From NCBI GenBank assembly GCA_022701845.1, contig JAKONS010000100.1, forward strand, positions 1 to 5,093: 5,093 nt of DNA, in the 5' to 3' direction. The stretch comes from Burkholderiaceae bacterium (lineage in GTDB: Bacteria; Pseudomonadota; Gammaproteobacteria; Burkholderiales; Burkholderiaceae). The notes beneath the pieces are model-generated. The model saw only the letters and a list, made by a program, of their open reading frames with translations, ran no database searches and was not told the DNA's origin. Both the position numbers and the translations under genes were made by a program. This document shows, in pieces, positions 1-5,067 of the stretch. Numbering within the stretch: the first letter of the stretch is position 1; each line of letters opens with the position of its first letter.

Positions 1-453
1 TCCCAATGCGGGCTGACGCCGCAGTACACCGGCCTGGAAGCGCTGTACCAGGCCAGGCGCGACGCGGGGCTGGAAGTGCTGGGTTTTCCGGCCAACGATT
101 TCAAGGGCCAGGAGCCGGGTACCGAAAGCGAGATCGCCGCGTTCTGCTCGACGAACTACGACATCCACTTCCCGCTGTTCTCGAAGATCACGGTGCTGGG
201 CGCCGGCCGGCATCCGCTGTATGCCGCGCTCACCGCCGCCCAGACGTCGTCCATCGGCGAAGGGCCGATGCGCGAGAAGCTGGCCAGCCGCGGCCTGGCG
301 CCGGAGGACCGCACCGAGGTGCTGTGGAACTTCGAGAAATTCCTGATCGGCCGCGACGGCGAGGTGGTGGCGCGCTTCGCACCCGACGTGCCGGCGGACG
401 ATCCGCGCCTGGTGGCTGCGGTCGACGCCGAACTGGCCAAGCCCGCGGCCTGA
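1..453 (+). CDS. btuE: Glutathione peroxidase, BtuE-like (3' part, N-terminus outside window)
   Basis: Thiol peroxidase that reduces hydrogen peroxide and organic hydroperoxides, expected in the cytoplasm or periplasm as an oxidative-stress enzyme. The frame is open from base 1, and 150 residues are visible. E. coli BtuE has about 183, so roughly 30 N-terminal residues lie upstream. The visible part begins SQCGLT, the family's catalytic loop, with the peroxidatic residue as Cys (bases 7-9) rather than selenocysteine. The other active-site residues are present: Gln37 in GQEPG, and Trp109-Asn110 in WNFEKFLIG. GRHPLY and the C-terminal block FLIGRDGEVVARF also resemble BtuE closely. Cys49 (AFCSTNY) sits where two-Cys, thioredoxin-dependent members carry a resolving Cys. 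The usual GFPCN block reads GFPAN here. No cobalamin-transport genes are adjacent. The gene ends 40 bases before the convergent transporter gene. The family call is very secure; the symbol is by resemblance. Confidence 0.95.
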   Translation, partial: SQCGLTPQYTGLEALYQARRDAGLEVLGFPANDFKGQEPGTESEIAAFCSTNYDIHFPLFSKITVLGAGRHPLYAALTAAQTSSIGEGPMREKLASRGLAPEDRTEVLWNFEKFLIGRDGEVVARFAPDVPADDPRLVAAVDAELAKPAA

Positions 454-493
454 GCGCCCGCGGCCGGCGCCAACGGGTTAGCGGGCCAGCGGC

Positions 494-1735
494 CTAGCCC
501 AGCAGGGTGAGCGCCGCCAGGGCGCACACCAGCGCCACCGGCATCGCCAGCACGCCCACTTTCAGGAACTGCCAGGCGCCGACGTCCTCGCCTTCGCGGC
601 GAATCGCCGACAGCCACAGCAGCGTCGCCAGCGAGCCGGTCACCGACAGGTTCGGCCCCAGGTCGATGCCGATGGCGATGGCGCCGCGCACCAGCGGCGA
701 CGCATCGGCCAGCTGGCCGACGGTGCCGGCGGCGAGTCCGGCCGGCAGGTTGTTGACCAGGTTGCAGCCGAAGGCGGCGAGCAGCCCGGCCAGCCAGGCG
801 GCCTGCAGCGGCGCGGTCTCGGCCAGGTGCCGCAGGCCGGTGGCCATCGGCTGCAGCAGTCCGGCCCGCTGCACGCCCTCGACCAGCACGAACAACCCGG
901 CCACCAGCGGCAGCACACCCCACGACACACCGCCCAGCACCGTCCACGGCGCCTCGCGCTTGGCGATCAGCACCACCGCGGTGGCGGCCAGTCCGACGAT
1001 CAGCGCGGGCAGGCCGAGCGGCACGTCGCGCGCCGAGGCCACTAGCAGCACCGCCGCCATCGCCACCACCGCGGCGGCGGCCAGCATGCCGGTGCGGCCC
1101 AGCGGCGCGCGTTGCGGCGGCACCTGGGCATCGCCGGCGAGCTCGGCCCGGAAACGCCAGCGCAGCACCCAGAAGGTGGCCACGATGGCCGCCACCGACG
1201 GCAGCAGGAAACGCTGCAGCCATGGCAGCAGCGCCGGCAGCCGCTCGCCGAACACCACCAGGTTGGCGGGGTTGGAGATCGGCAGCACGAAGCTCGCCGC
1301 GTTGGCGATCAGGGCGCAGGCGAAGAGATAGGGCAGCGGCTTCACCCCGGCCTGCCGGGTGGCGGCATACACCGCCGGCGTCAGCACCACCGCGGTGGCG
1401 TCGTTCGACATGAACACCGTCACCAGCGTGCCGGCGCCGTAGATCCACAGGAACAACCGTTGCGCCGAGCCGCGCGCCTGCTGCACCGCGATGCCGGCCA
1501 GCCAGTCGAACAGCCCCTCGCGCCGGCCGATTTCCGACAGCAGCATCATGCCGATCAGGAAGCTGTAGACGTCGGCACCCTTGCCGACCGCGCCCAGCGC
1601 CTCGCGCCAGGGCAGCAGGCCGGCCGCCACCAGCACCGCCGCGCCGGCCAGCGCCCAGACATATTCCGGCACCCGCGCCGGCCGCAGGATGACGCAGGCG
1701 GTGGCAGTGGCCGCGACCGCTGCCGTGGCGATCAT
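494..1735 (-). CDS. ArsB-family (ion transporter superfamily) membrane permease
   Basis: Polytopic inner-membrane secondary transporter of 413 residues; E. coli ArsB has 429. Most of its length is strings of hydrophobic segments. Family landmarks are visible: FMSNDATAVVLTP (residues 108-120, like ArsB FANDGAALILTP), ANAASFVLPISNPANLV (144-160), an NNLPAG half-repeat motif, and GPNLSVTGSLATLLWL (360-375), which matches ArsB's GPKITPIGSLATLLWL closely. ArsB exports arsenite; related families carry dicarboxylates, citrate or other anions, so the substrate is uncertain. No arsR, arsC or arsA is in the window, which argues against a standard arsenic operon. The ATG start lies inside the stop codon of the upstream binding-protein gene (ATGA, 1732-1735), so translational coupling is likely and the two presumably share one promoter upstream of 2574. 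The same frame stays open far upstream, but the overlap and the hydrophobic N-terminus support this start. Family confident, function open. Confidence 0.88.
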   Translation of the reverse strand: MIATAAVAATATACVILRPARVPEYVWALAGAAVLVAAGLLPWREALGAVGKGADVYSFLIGMMLLSEIGRREGLFDWLAGIAVQQARGSAQRLFLWIYGAGTLVTVFMSNDATAVVLTPAVYAATRQAGVKPLPYLFACALIANAASFVLPISNPANLVVFGERLPALLPWLQRFLLPSVAAIVATFWVLRWRFRAELAGDAQVPPQRAPLGRTGMLAAAAVVAMAAVLLVASARDVPLGLPALIVGLAATAVVLIAKREAPWTVLGGVSWGVLPLVAGLFVLVEGVQRAGLLQPMATGLRHLAETAPLQAAWLAGLLAAFGCNLVNNLPAGLAAGTVGQLADASPLVRGAIAIGIDLGPNLSVTGSLATLLWLSAIRREGEDVGAWQFLKVGVLAMPVALVCALAALTLLG

Positions 1736-2574
1736 TTGGCCGCGGCGGCGGAAGCCGATTCCAGGCCGTTGCGCTGCAGCACCGGGATCACCGCCGGCGA
1801 GGCGAAGTAGCGGATCAGATTGCGCGCGCCTTCCACGTCCTTGGCCGAGGTGGAGATGCCGGCCGAGAACACCGTCATGCGCTGCAGTTCGGGCGGCAGC
1901 ACGCCGACAAAATCGACACCCGGGATCGGCAGCAGCTCGCTGACCTGCTGCAGGCCGAGCTCGGCGTCGCCGCGGGCCACCACCGTGCCGACCCGCTCGC
2001 TCAGGATGCGCTTGCTCTTGGGCTTGACCTGCGCCTCGATGCCCAGGTTCTTCAGCATCTCGTTCTGGTAGTAGGTGCCGCTGGCGCTGGCCGAATAGGC
2101 GATGGAGGGCGCCGCCAGCAGGGTCTGGCGCACAGCGGCGGTGGTGCTGATGTCGGGCTTGGGCGCGCCCTTGCGCACCGCGAAGCCGATCAGCGAATTG
2201 ACCAGATCGACCTGGCTGCCCGGCACCACCTTGCCCTGCGCCACCAGCTCGTCCAGCGACGAGCGCGCCAGGATCACCACGTCGACCGGCTCGTTGCGCG
2301 CCAGCCGCGCGGGAATGGAGTCGGACGCGCCGCCCATGGAGGAGCCGTAGACGACGGTCAGCCGGTCGCCGGTGGCCGCTTCGTAGCCGGGCTGGAGTTC
2401 GGTGGCGGTGGCGGCGAAGGCGCCCGAGGTCATCATCGTGACCTGGTGCGGCGCGGTCGCGGTGCGGCTGCCGGTGCCGGTGGCCGCGCAACCGGCGAGC
2501 GCCAGGGCGCCGAGCAGCAGCGCGGCACGGCGGGTGAACGGGGCGGCACCGAAAACGATCGGGTTTGTCTTCAT
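1732..2574 (-). CDS. ModA-like solute-binding lipoprotein, coupled to ArsB-family permease
   Basis: Extracytoplasmic solute-binding protein of 280 residues in the ModA/type 2 periplasmic-binding fold (PF13531-like). Residues 1-29 form a signal peptide: positive n-region, hydrophobic core, and lipobox LAGC at 26-29, so Cys29 should be lipidated. An RR pair precedes the core, but a Tat signal is not convincing. The mature part opens VTMMTSGAF (45-53) and continues with VVYGSSMGG (74-82). Ser50 and Ser78/79 occupy positions where ModA uses Ser hydroxyls to hold its oxyanion. Later blocks are PVDVVILA (96-103), SASGTYYQNEMLKNLGI (163-179) and LGLQQVSELLP (206-216). The frame extends upstream to 2685, but the ATG at 2574 begins the lipoprotein signal and has GAAGAG about nine bases ahead. 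The stop overlaps the permease start. ModA-like proteins normally serve ABC importers, and none is seen here. The ligand is unknown; molybdate should not be assumed. Confidence 0.85.
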   Translation of the reverse strand: MKTNPIVFGAAPFTRRAALLLGALALAGCAATGTGSRTATAPHQVTMMTSGAFAATATELQPGYEAATGDRLTVVYGSSMGGASDSIPARLARNEPVDVVILARSSLDELVAQGKVVPGSQVDLVNSLIGFAVRKGAPKPDISTTAAVRQTLLAAPSIAYSASASGTYYQNEMLKNLGIEAQVKPKSKRILSERVGTVVARGDAELGLQQVSELLPIPGVDFVGVLPPELQRMTVFSAGISTSAKDVEGARNLIRYFASPAVIPVLQRNGLESASAAAAK

Positions 2575-2714
2575 GGAAATGGCTCTTCGCGCCGGGGCGC
2601 TTTGTTTTTGGAGCCTGGATGTTAGAGGCGCGGAAGGCGAAGTTGTAAGCACAATACACAGCCTCGATCCGGGTGAAACCCGCACCCGCTTTCTCCCCCA
2701 CCAGGACCGCCACC
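2575..2714. promoter_or_regulatory. Divergent intergenic region between the two binding-protein genes
   Basis: These 140 bases must hold the start signals of both divergent genes. They are more AT-rich than their surroundings around 2600-2660. On the minus strand, TAACAT (plus-strand ATGTTA, 2619-2624) resembles a -10 box, with a poor TTACAA-like -35 about 18 bases upstream, some 45 bases before the lipoprotein start. No clear plus-strand sigma-70 promoter is visible. Small inverted repeats occur at 2643-2654 (TTGT-AAGC-ACAA) and 2670-2682 (CGGGT-GAA-ACCCG). The second would lie in the leader of the plus-strand gene. The role is inferred from gene arrangement; the promoter guess is weak. Confidence 0.5.
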
Positions 2715-3482
2715 ATGCGCCGCCGCTCCGCTTTTCTGATCGCTCCCCTGCTCGTCGCCTGCCTGTCGGCCACCGCCGCCCGGGCCGACACCGTCAAGGT
2801 GCTCACCGCCGGCGCCTTCAAGCAGATCGTGCTGGCGCTGGTGCCCGCTTTCGAGGCCCGCACCGGCCACACGGTGGTGGTGTCGAACGACACCGCCGGC
2901 GCCCTCGCCAAACGGGTGGCCGACGGCGAAGCGTTCGACGTGCTGGTGCTCACGCCGCTGGCGATGCGGCCGCTGGCCGCCGCCGGCACGGTGCGCACCG
3001 ACAGCGTGCAGCCCCTGGCGCGCGCCGCCATCGGCGTGGCGGTGAAGACCGGCGCGCCGCGGCCGGCGATCGGCAGCGTCGAGGAGTTCCGCCAGGCCCT
3101 GCTGCAGGCCGGCAAGGTGGCCTACATCGACCCGGCCTCGGGCGGCTCCAGCGGCGTCTACCTGGAAGGGCTGTTCCAGCGTCTGGGCATCGCCGAGCAG
3201 ATCCGCGCCAAGGCGGTGCTGGTGAAGGGCGGGTTCGTGGCCGAGAAACTGGTGACCGGCGAGGCCGACCTGGCGGTGCACCAGATCAGCGAGATATTGC
3301 CGGTCGACGGCGCGGCGCTGGTCGGCCCGATTCCGGAGCCGGTGCAGAACTACACCACCTATGCCGGCGCGATCGCCGGCAAGACCGCGCATGCGGCGGC
3401 GGCGCAGGCCTTCCTCGACGGCCTGGGCGGCGAGGCGGCCGCCGCCATCCTGCAGGCCAAGGGCATGCTGCCCGCGCCGTGA
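2715..3482 (+). CDS. ModA-like periplasmic solute-binding protein
   Basis: Periplasmic solute-binding protein of 255 residues, same fold family as the lipoprotein encoded divergently upstream. The start is ATG with AGGA eight bases ahead (2703-2706). An Arg-rich n-region (MRRRS), a hydrophobic core and the site ARA|D (after residue 24) make a standard signal peptide. LVAC at 13-16 also satisfies a minimal lipobox, but the ARA site immediately before the mature fold is the better reading. Mature blocks are VKVLTAGAF (27-35), SNDTAGAL (57-64), FDVLVL (74-79), DPASGGSSGVYLEGLFQRLGI (139-159) and ADLAVHQISEILP (184-196). The paired motifs TxGAF, KxGAP and QxSExLP show it is a paralogue of the divergent protein. 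Its first pocket position is Ala (TAGAF) where the lipoprotein has Ser, so the ligand may differ. No ABC permease or ATPase follows; the next gene is convergent. The partner transporter and ligand are unknown. Confidence 0.87.
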   Translation: MRRRSAFLIAPLLVACLSATAARADTVKVLTAGAFKQIVLALVPAFEARTGHTVVVSNDTAGALAKRVADGEAFDVLVLTPLAMRPLAAAGTVRTDSVQPLARAAIGVAVKTGAPRPAIGSVEEFRQALLQAGKVAYIDPASGGSSGVYLEGLFQRLGIAEQIRAKAVLVKGGFVAEKLVTGEADLAVHQISEILPVDGAALVGPIPEPVQNYTTYAGAIAGKTAHAAAAQAFLDGLGGEAAAAILQAKGMLPAP

Positions 3483-3492
3483 GGGCGACGCA

Positions 3493-3819
3493 TCAGAAGT
3501 CGGCGACGTTCCATTCGTAGTCGGCCGCAATGCGGCTGGCGACGCGAAACCGCTCCGCCGGCTCCGCCGCCAGGGCCTGCTGCACCTGCGCGGTGTAGCC
3601 GCACAGGATCGTCTTGGCGCGCTCGGCCACCGCCTCGGTCACCGCCTGGTCTTCGTACACCCGCACATACGACTTGGCAGCCACGCCGATCACGAAGAAC
3701 AGCGCGGCGTTCTCCGAATCCTCCTTCATCAGGTCGAACGCGCTTTTCGACAGCGCCTTGAACGCGTCGCTGCCGGAGCCCGAACGCTCGAAACGGTCGG
3801 CGATGTCCTGGAAAGTCAT
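3493..3819 (-). CDS. Small hypothetical protein, predicted all-helical, function unknown
   Basis: I do not recognise a named family. The product is 108 residues, mildly acidic, with no signal peptide and probably cytoplasmic. It looks mainly alpha-helical: an N-terminal segment MTFQDIADRFE, a Gly/Ser linker (SGSGSD), then helices through FKALSKSAFDLMKEDSENAALFF, VAAKSYVRVYEDQAVTEAVAERAKTI and QQALAAEPAERF, ending in DYEWNVADF. The stretch AALFFVIGVAA is hydrophobic but too short and polar-flanked to be a convincing membrane span. The frame stays open upstream to 4044. The ATG at 3819 has AGGA six bases ahead, and the residues upstream of it are low-quality sequence rich in Arg/Ser/Pro, so 3819 is preferred. 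The gene is convergent with the binding-protein gene, with ten bases between stops. Its coding reality is supported by ordered protein character and the ribosome site; function cannot be inferred from the neighbours. Confidence 0.75.
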   Translation of the reverse strand: MTFQDIADRFERSGSGSDAFKALSKSAFDLMKEDSENAALFFVIGVAAKSYVRVYEDQAVTEAVAERAKTILCGYTAQVQQALAAEPAERFRVASRIAADYEWNVADF

Positions 3820-3931
3820 GGGTAGTCCTGTGATGGGAGATGTCTGGTGTCGGGCGCGACATGCGCCGATGCCGGATTGTGCAAAAACGCCGCACCGCGT
3901 CCCGCTTTTTTCAGACGATTCGAGTGAACTG

Positions 3932-3945
3932 GTGCGATATCGCAC
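3932..3945. promoter_or_regulatory. Perfect 14-base palindrome, possible operator
   Basis: The sequence GTGCGATATCGCAC is its own reverse complement, with no spacer and with mismatches immediately outside. It lies 112 bases upstream of the minus-strand start at 3819 and 222 bases upstream of the TTG at 4167. A dyad of this length fits a site for a dimeric regulator. No regulator gene of an identifiable class lies in the window, and I cannot match it to a known operator. Confidence 0.4.
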
Positions 3946-3995
3946 GCTCCCGGCTGAAACCGGAGGGGCTCGAACGGCGTATAGCTTCCAGAGCG

Positions 3996-4028
3996 GCAGG
4001 CTTGCGCTAAACTTTTTCCCAAGCCTGC
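3996..4028. repeat. 9-base inverted repeat flanking an AT-rich loop
   Basis: Arms GCAGGCTTG (3996-4004) and CAAGCCTGC (4020-4028) are exact reverse complements around a 15-base loop that contains TAAACT and a run of five T. It could be an operator straddling a promoter -10 element, or an RNA hairpin. It is not a standard intrinsic terminator, since the T run is inside the loop and not after the stem. The structure is seen directly; its role is inferred. Confidence 0.5.
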
Positions 4029-4166
4029 GGCTATCGCCGGGCACCGCCCGATTGACTGCGTTATCGCGTACACACGCGACATCGAGCGCGATGCCGGCGC
4101 TGCCGCCACAGGCGAACCCGAGCGAATTCGCACCCTCCGGCGCCGAACCTCCCCGCCTTTTTCCCG

Positions 4167-4472
4167 TTGAAACCTATCGAACTGCTGCAATCGCTCATCG
4201 CTGCCATCGAGGACCGCAAGGCTGTCGCCTTCGTGTACCGCGGCGCGCGCCGCACGGTGGAGCCGCATGCGGTGGGCATCGGCCATGACGGCGGCGAATG
4301 GTTCACCGCCTTCCAGACCGACGGCAATCGTTTCATTCCCGGCCACGACTGGGTCTACTGCAGCCTGCGGCATATCGAAGACCTGCAGATCACCGCCGAC
4401 ACCTTCGACCAGCCCCGCCCCGGTTATTGCCGCGGCGACTCCCGTTTCATCCGCTTTTTCGCCGAGCTTTGA
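4167..4472 (+). CDS. Standalone WYL-like domain protein
   Basis: A 101-residue protein resembling an isolated WYL domain, an Sm-like beta fold used as a ligand or nucleic-acid sensor in bacterial regulators. The visible order fits: an N-terminal helix (residues 4-16), beta strand KAVAFVYRG (18-26), RRTVEPHAVG (28-37) matching the family's xxVEPHxxG turn, GGEWFTAFQ (42-50) in place of the eponymous WYL strand, WVYCSLRHIEDLQIT (62-76) matching the domain's R-xx-I-xx-L strand, and a C-terminal FDQPRPGY (80-87). There is no helix-turn-helix, so it is not itself a classical DNA-binding regulator. The start is probably TTG at 4167. No in-frame ATG or GTG precedes it back to the stop at 4053-4055, and no Shine-Dalgarno is visible. 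GTG at 4233 would cut into the first strand. The 3' end overlaps the convergent RNase H gene by 26 bases. The family assignment is by motif memory. Confidence 0.7.
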   Translation: MKPIELLQSLIAAIEDRKAVAFVYRGARRTVEPHAVGIGHDGGEWFTAFQTDGNRFIPGHDWVYCSLRHIEDLQITADTFDQPRPGYCRGDSRFIRFFAEL

Positions 4473-4917
4473 TCGCCCGGCGGCTGCGGGGCAGCGCCGT
4501 CGACTTCGGTGCGAGCCCCTGCGCCGCGCGGGCCAGGGCATCGGCCTCCTGGTTGCGGTGGCGCGGCACCCACTGCAGCCGAACGCGGTCGAAGCGCGCC
4601 AGTGCGCGCCGGGCTTCGGCGAACAGGTCCGCCAGGCGGGCGATGGCGGGCGGGGCGTCGGCACCATCGCCCAACTGCGCGACGAGCACGCTGTTGTCGG
4701 TGAACACCACCGCCGCGCGCGCGCCGTGTCTTTCCAGCTCGGCCAGCACAGCCAGCAGGGCAACCAATTCGGCTTCGTTGTTGCAGCCGATCCGGTGGGT
4801 GGTGCACGACAGGGTGAAGCGCTCGCCGGCAGGTGACACCAGCACCGCGCCGTACGCCATCCGGCCCGGGTTGGGTACGGCGCTGCCGTCGCAGTGGGCT
4901 GTCCATTCCATCGTCAC
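4447..4917 (-). CDS. RNase H-fold protein (RNase HI-like, short form)
   Basis: A 156-residue cytoplasmic protein of the RNase HI family, expected to cleave the RNA strand of RNA-DNA hybrids with two metal ions. The four conserved acidic positions are visible: Asp10 in CDGSAVPNPG, Glu50 in NNEAEL, Asp74 in FTDNS and Asp126 in HRNQEADALAR; His120 is the loop histidine. The basic protrusion of E. coli RNase HI (the KNVDLWQRL region) is absent, so this is the shorter type, probably not the housekeeping rnhA. The C-terminal tail is basic (RRAIKARRKSG) and might contact nucleic acid. The chosen start is GTG at 4917, with GAGG seven bases ahead. ATG at 4911, two codons in, is nearly as good for the fold but lies 13 bases from that site. 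The gene is convergent with and overlaps the WYL-like gene. Family secure, physiological substrate unknown. Confidence 0.9.
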   Translation of the reverse strand: MTMEWTAHCDGSAVPNPGRMAYGAVLVSPAGERFTLSCTTHRIGCNNEAELVALLAVLAELERHGARAAVVFTDNSVLVAQLGDGADAPPAIARLADLFAEARRALARFDRVRLQWVPRHRNQEADALARAAQGLAPKSTALPRSRRAIKARRKSG

Positions 4918-5067
4918 CGCCGTGCCTCGAATCGCATGCGGGGATTGTCCGCGGGAACTAACCGCGCGTCGCCTACAACGGCTTCCTCCGCCGACTCACA
5001 ACCTTTGCAGCCGCACGCTGCATGCTCTCGGCACGACAACAAGAGAGCCGGCACCTCCGGACCGACC
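4918..5067. promoter_or_regulatory. Upstream region of the RNase H gene and of a possible gene at 5068
   Basis: No gene is seen in these 150 bases. They should hold the RNase H promoter (minus) and, if the ATG at 5068 is real, a plus-strand promoter. Two small inverted repeats are present: CGCGG-GAACTAA-CCGCG (4950-4966) and TGCAGC-CGCAC-GCTGCA (5006-5022). No pair of -35/-10 boxes with acceptable spacing was found on either strand. Confidence 0.4.
5006..5022. repeat. Short inverted repeat, 6-5-6
   Basis: TGCAGC and GCTGCA are exact reverse complements around a 5-base spacer, about 45 bases before the ATG at 5068. It could be a regulator half-site pair or a leader hairpin. A repeat this short can arise by chance in GC-rich DNA. 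Confidence 0.3.

Larger units (their letters stand above)
3820..4166. promoter_or_regulatory. 347-base gene-free region between divergent genes
   Basis: No convincing gene was found on either strand; the frames crossing it give low-complexity, unstructured translations. It separates the divergent small helical gene (minus) and the WYL-like gene (plus), so it should carry both promoters. It contains a perfect 14-base palindrome (3932-3945), a 9-base inverted repeat around an AT-rich loop (3996-4028), and a smaller repeat TGTCG-GGCG-CGACA at 3848-3861, in the leader of the minus-strand gene. TAAACT at 4008-4013 is -10-like in the plus direction, and TTGACT at 4052-4057 is -35-like, but neither has a properly spaced partner box. 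Confidence 0.5.

Noticed and set aside
441..465. Direct repeat of GCCCGCGGCC (441-450 and 456-465) and a weak GCCCGC/GCGGGC stem to 486 between convergent genes, considered as a terminator
   Set aside because: There is no following T run on either strand, the loop is 19 bases, and such repeats are expected in DNA this GC-rich.
156..1448. Minus-strand open frame overlapping the peroxidase and the permease
   Set aside because: Translation is compositionally biased and it conflicts with two well-supported genes on this stretch.
2575..2685. Upstream extension of the lipoprotein gene to a start at 2685
   Set aside because: The extra 37 residues would precede and disrupt a textbook lipoprotein signal peptide starting at 2574.
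494..3115. A single 873-codon minus-strand open frame spanning the permease and far upstream
   Set aside because: Only the part downstream of 1735 has membrane-protein character. Upstream it runs out of frame through the binding-protein gene and antisense to the second one, giving Arg/Ala-rich translation typical of GC-rich shadow frames.
3483..3492. Possible bidirectional terminator between the convergent stops
   Set aside because: Only ten bases separate the stops and no hairpin with a T tract is visible.
2402..3520. Long plus-strand open frame overlapping both binding-protein genes
   Set aside because: It is antisense to one binding protein and out of frame with the other; the translation is Arg/Gly-rich low complexity with no recognisable motif.
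3820..4044. Upstream extension of the small helical gene to 4044
   Set aside because: The extra residues are disordered Arg/Ser/Pro-rich sequence covering the palindrome and inverted repeats; the ATG at 3819 has its own AGGA.
3614..4288. Plus-strand open frame through the gene-free region
   Set aside because: It is antisense to the small helical gene and runs into the WYL-like gene in the wrong frame; no protein-like pattern is seen.
4945..4978. Possible plus-strand promoter (TTGTCC and CTACAA)
   Set aside because: The spacing of 22 bases is too long for a sigma-70 promoter.
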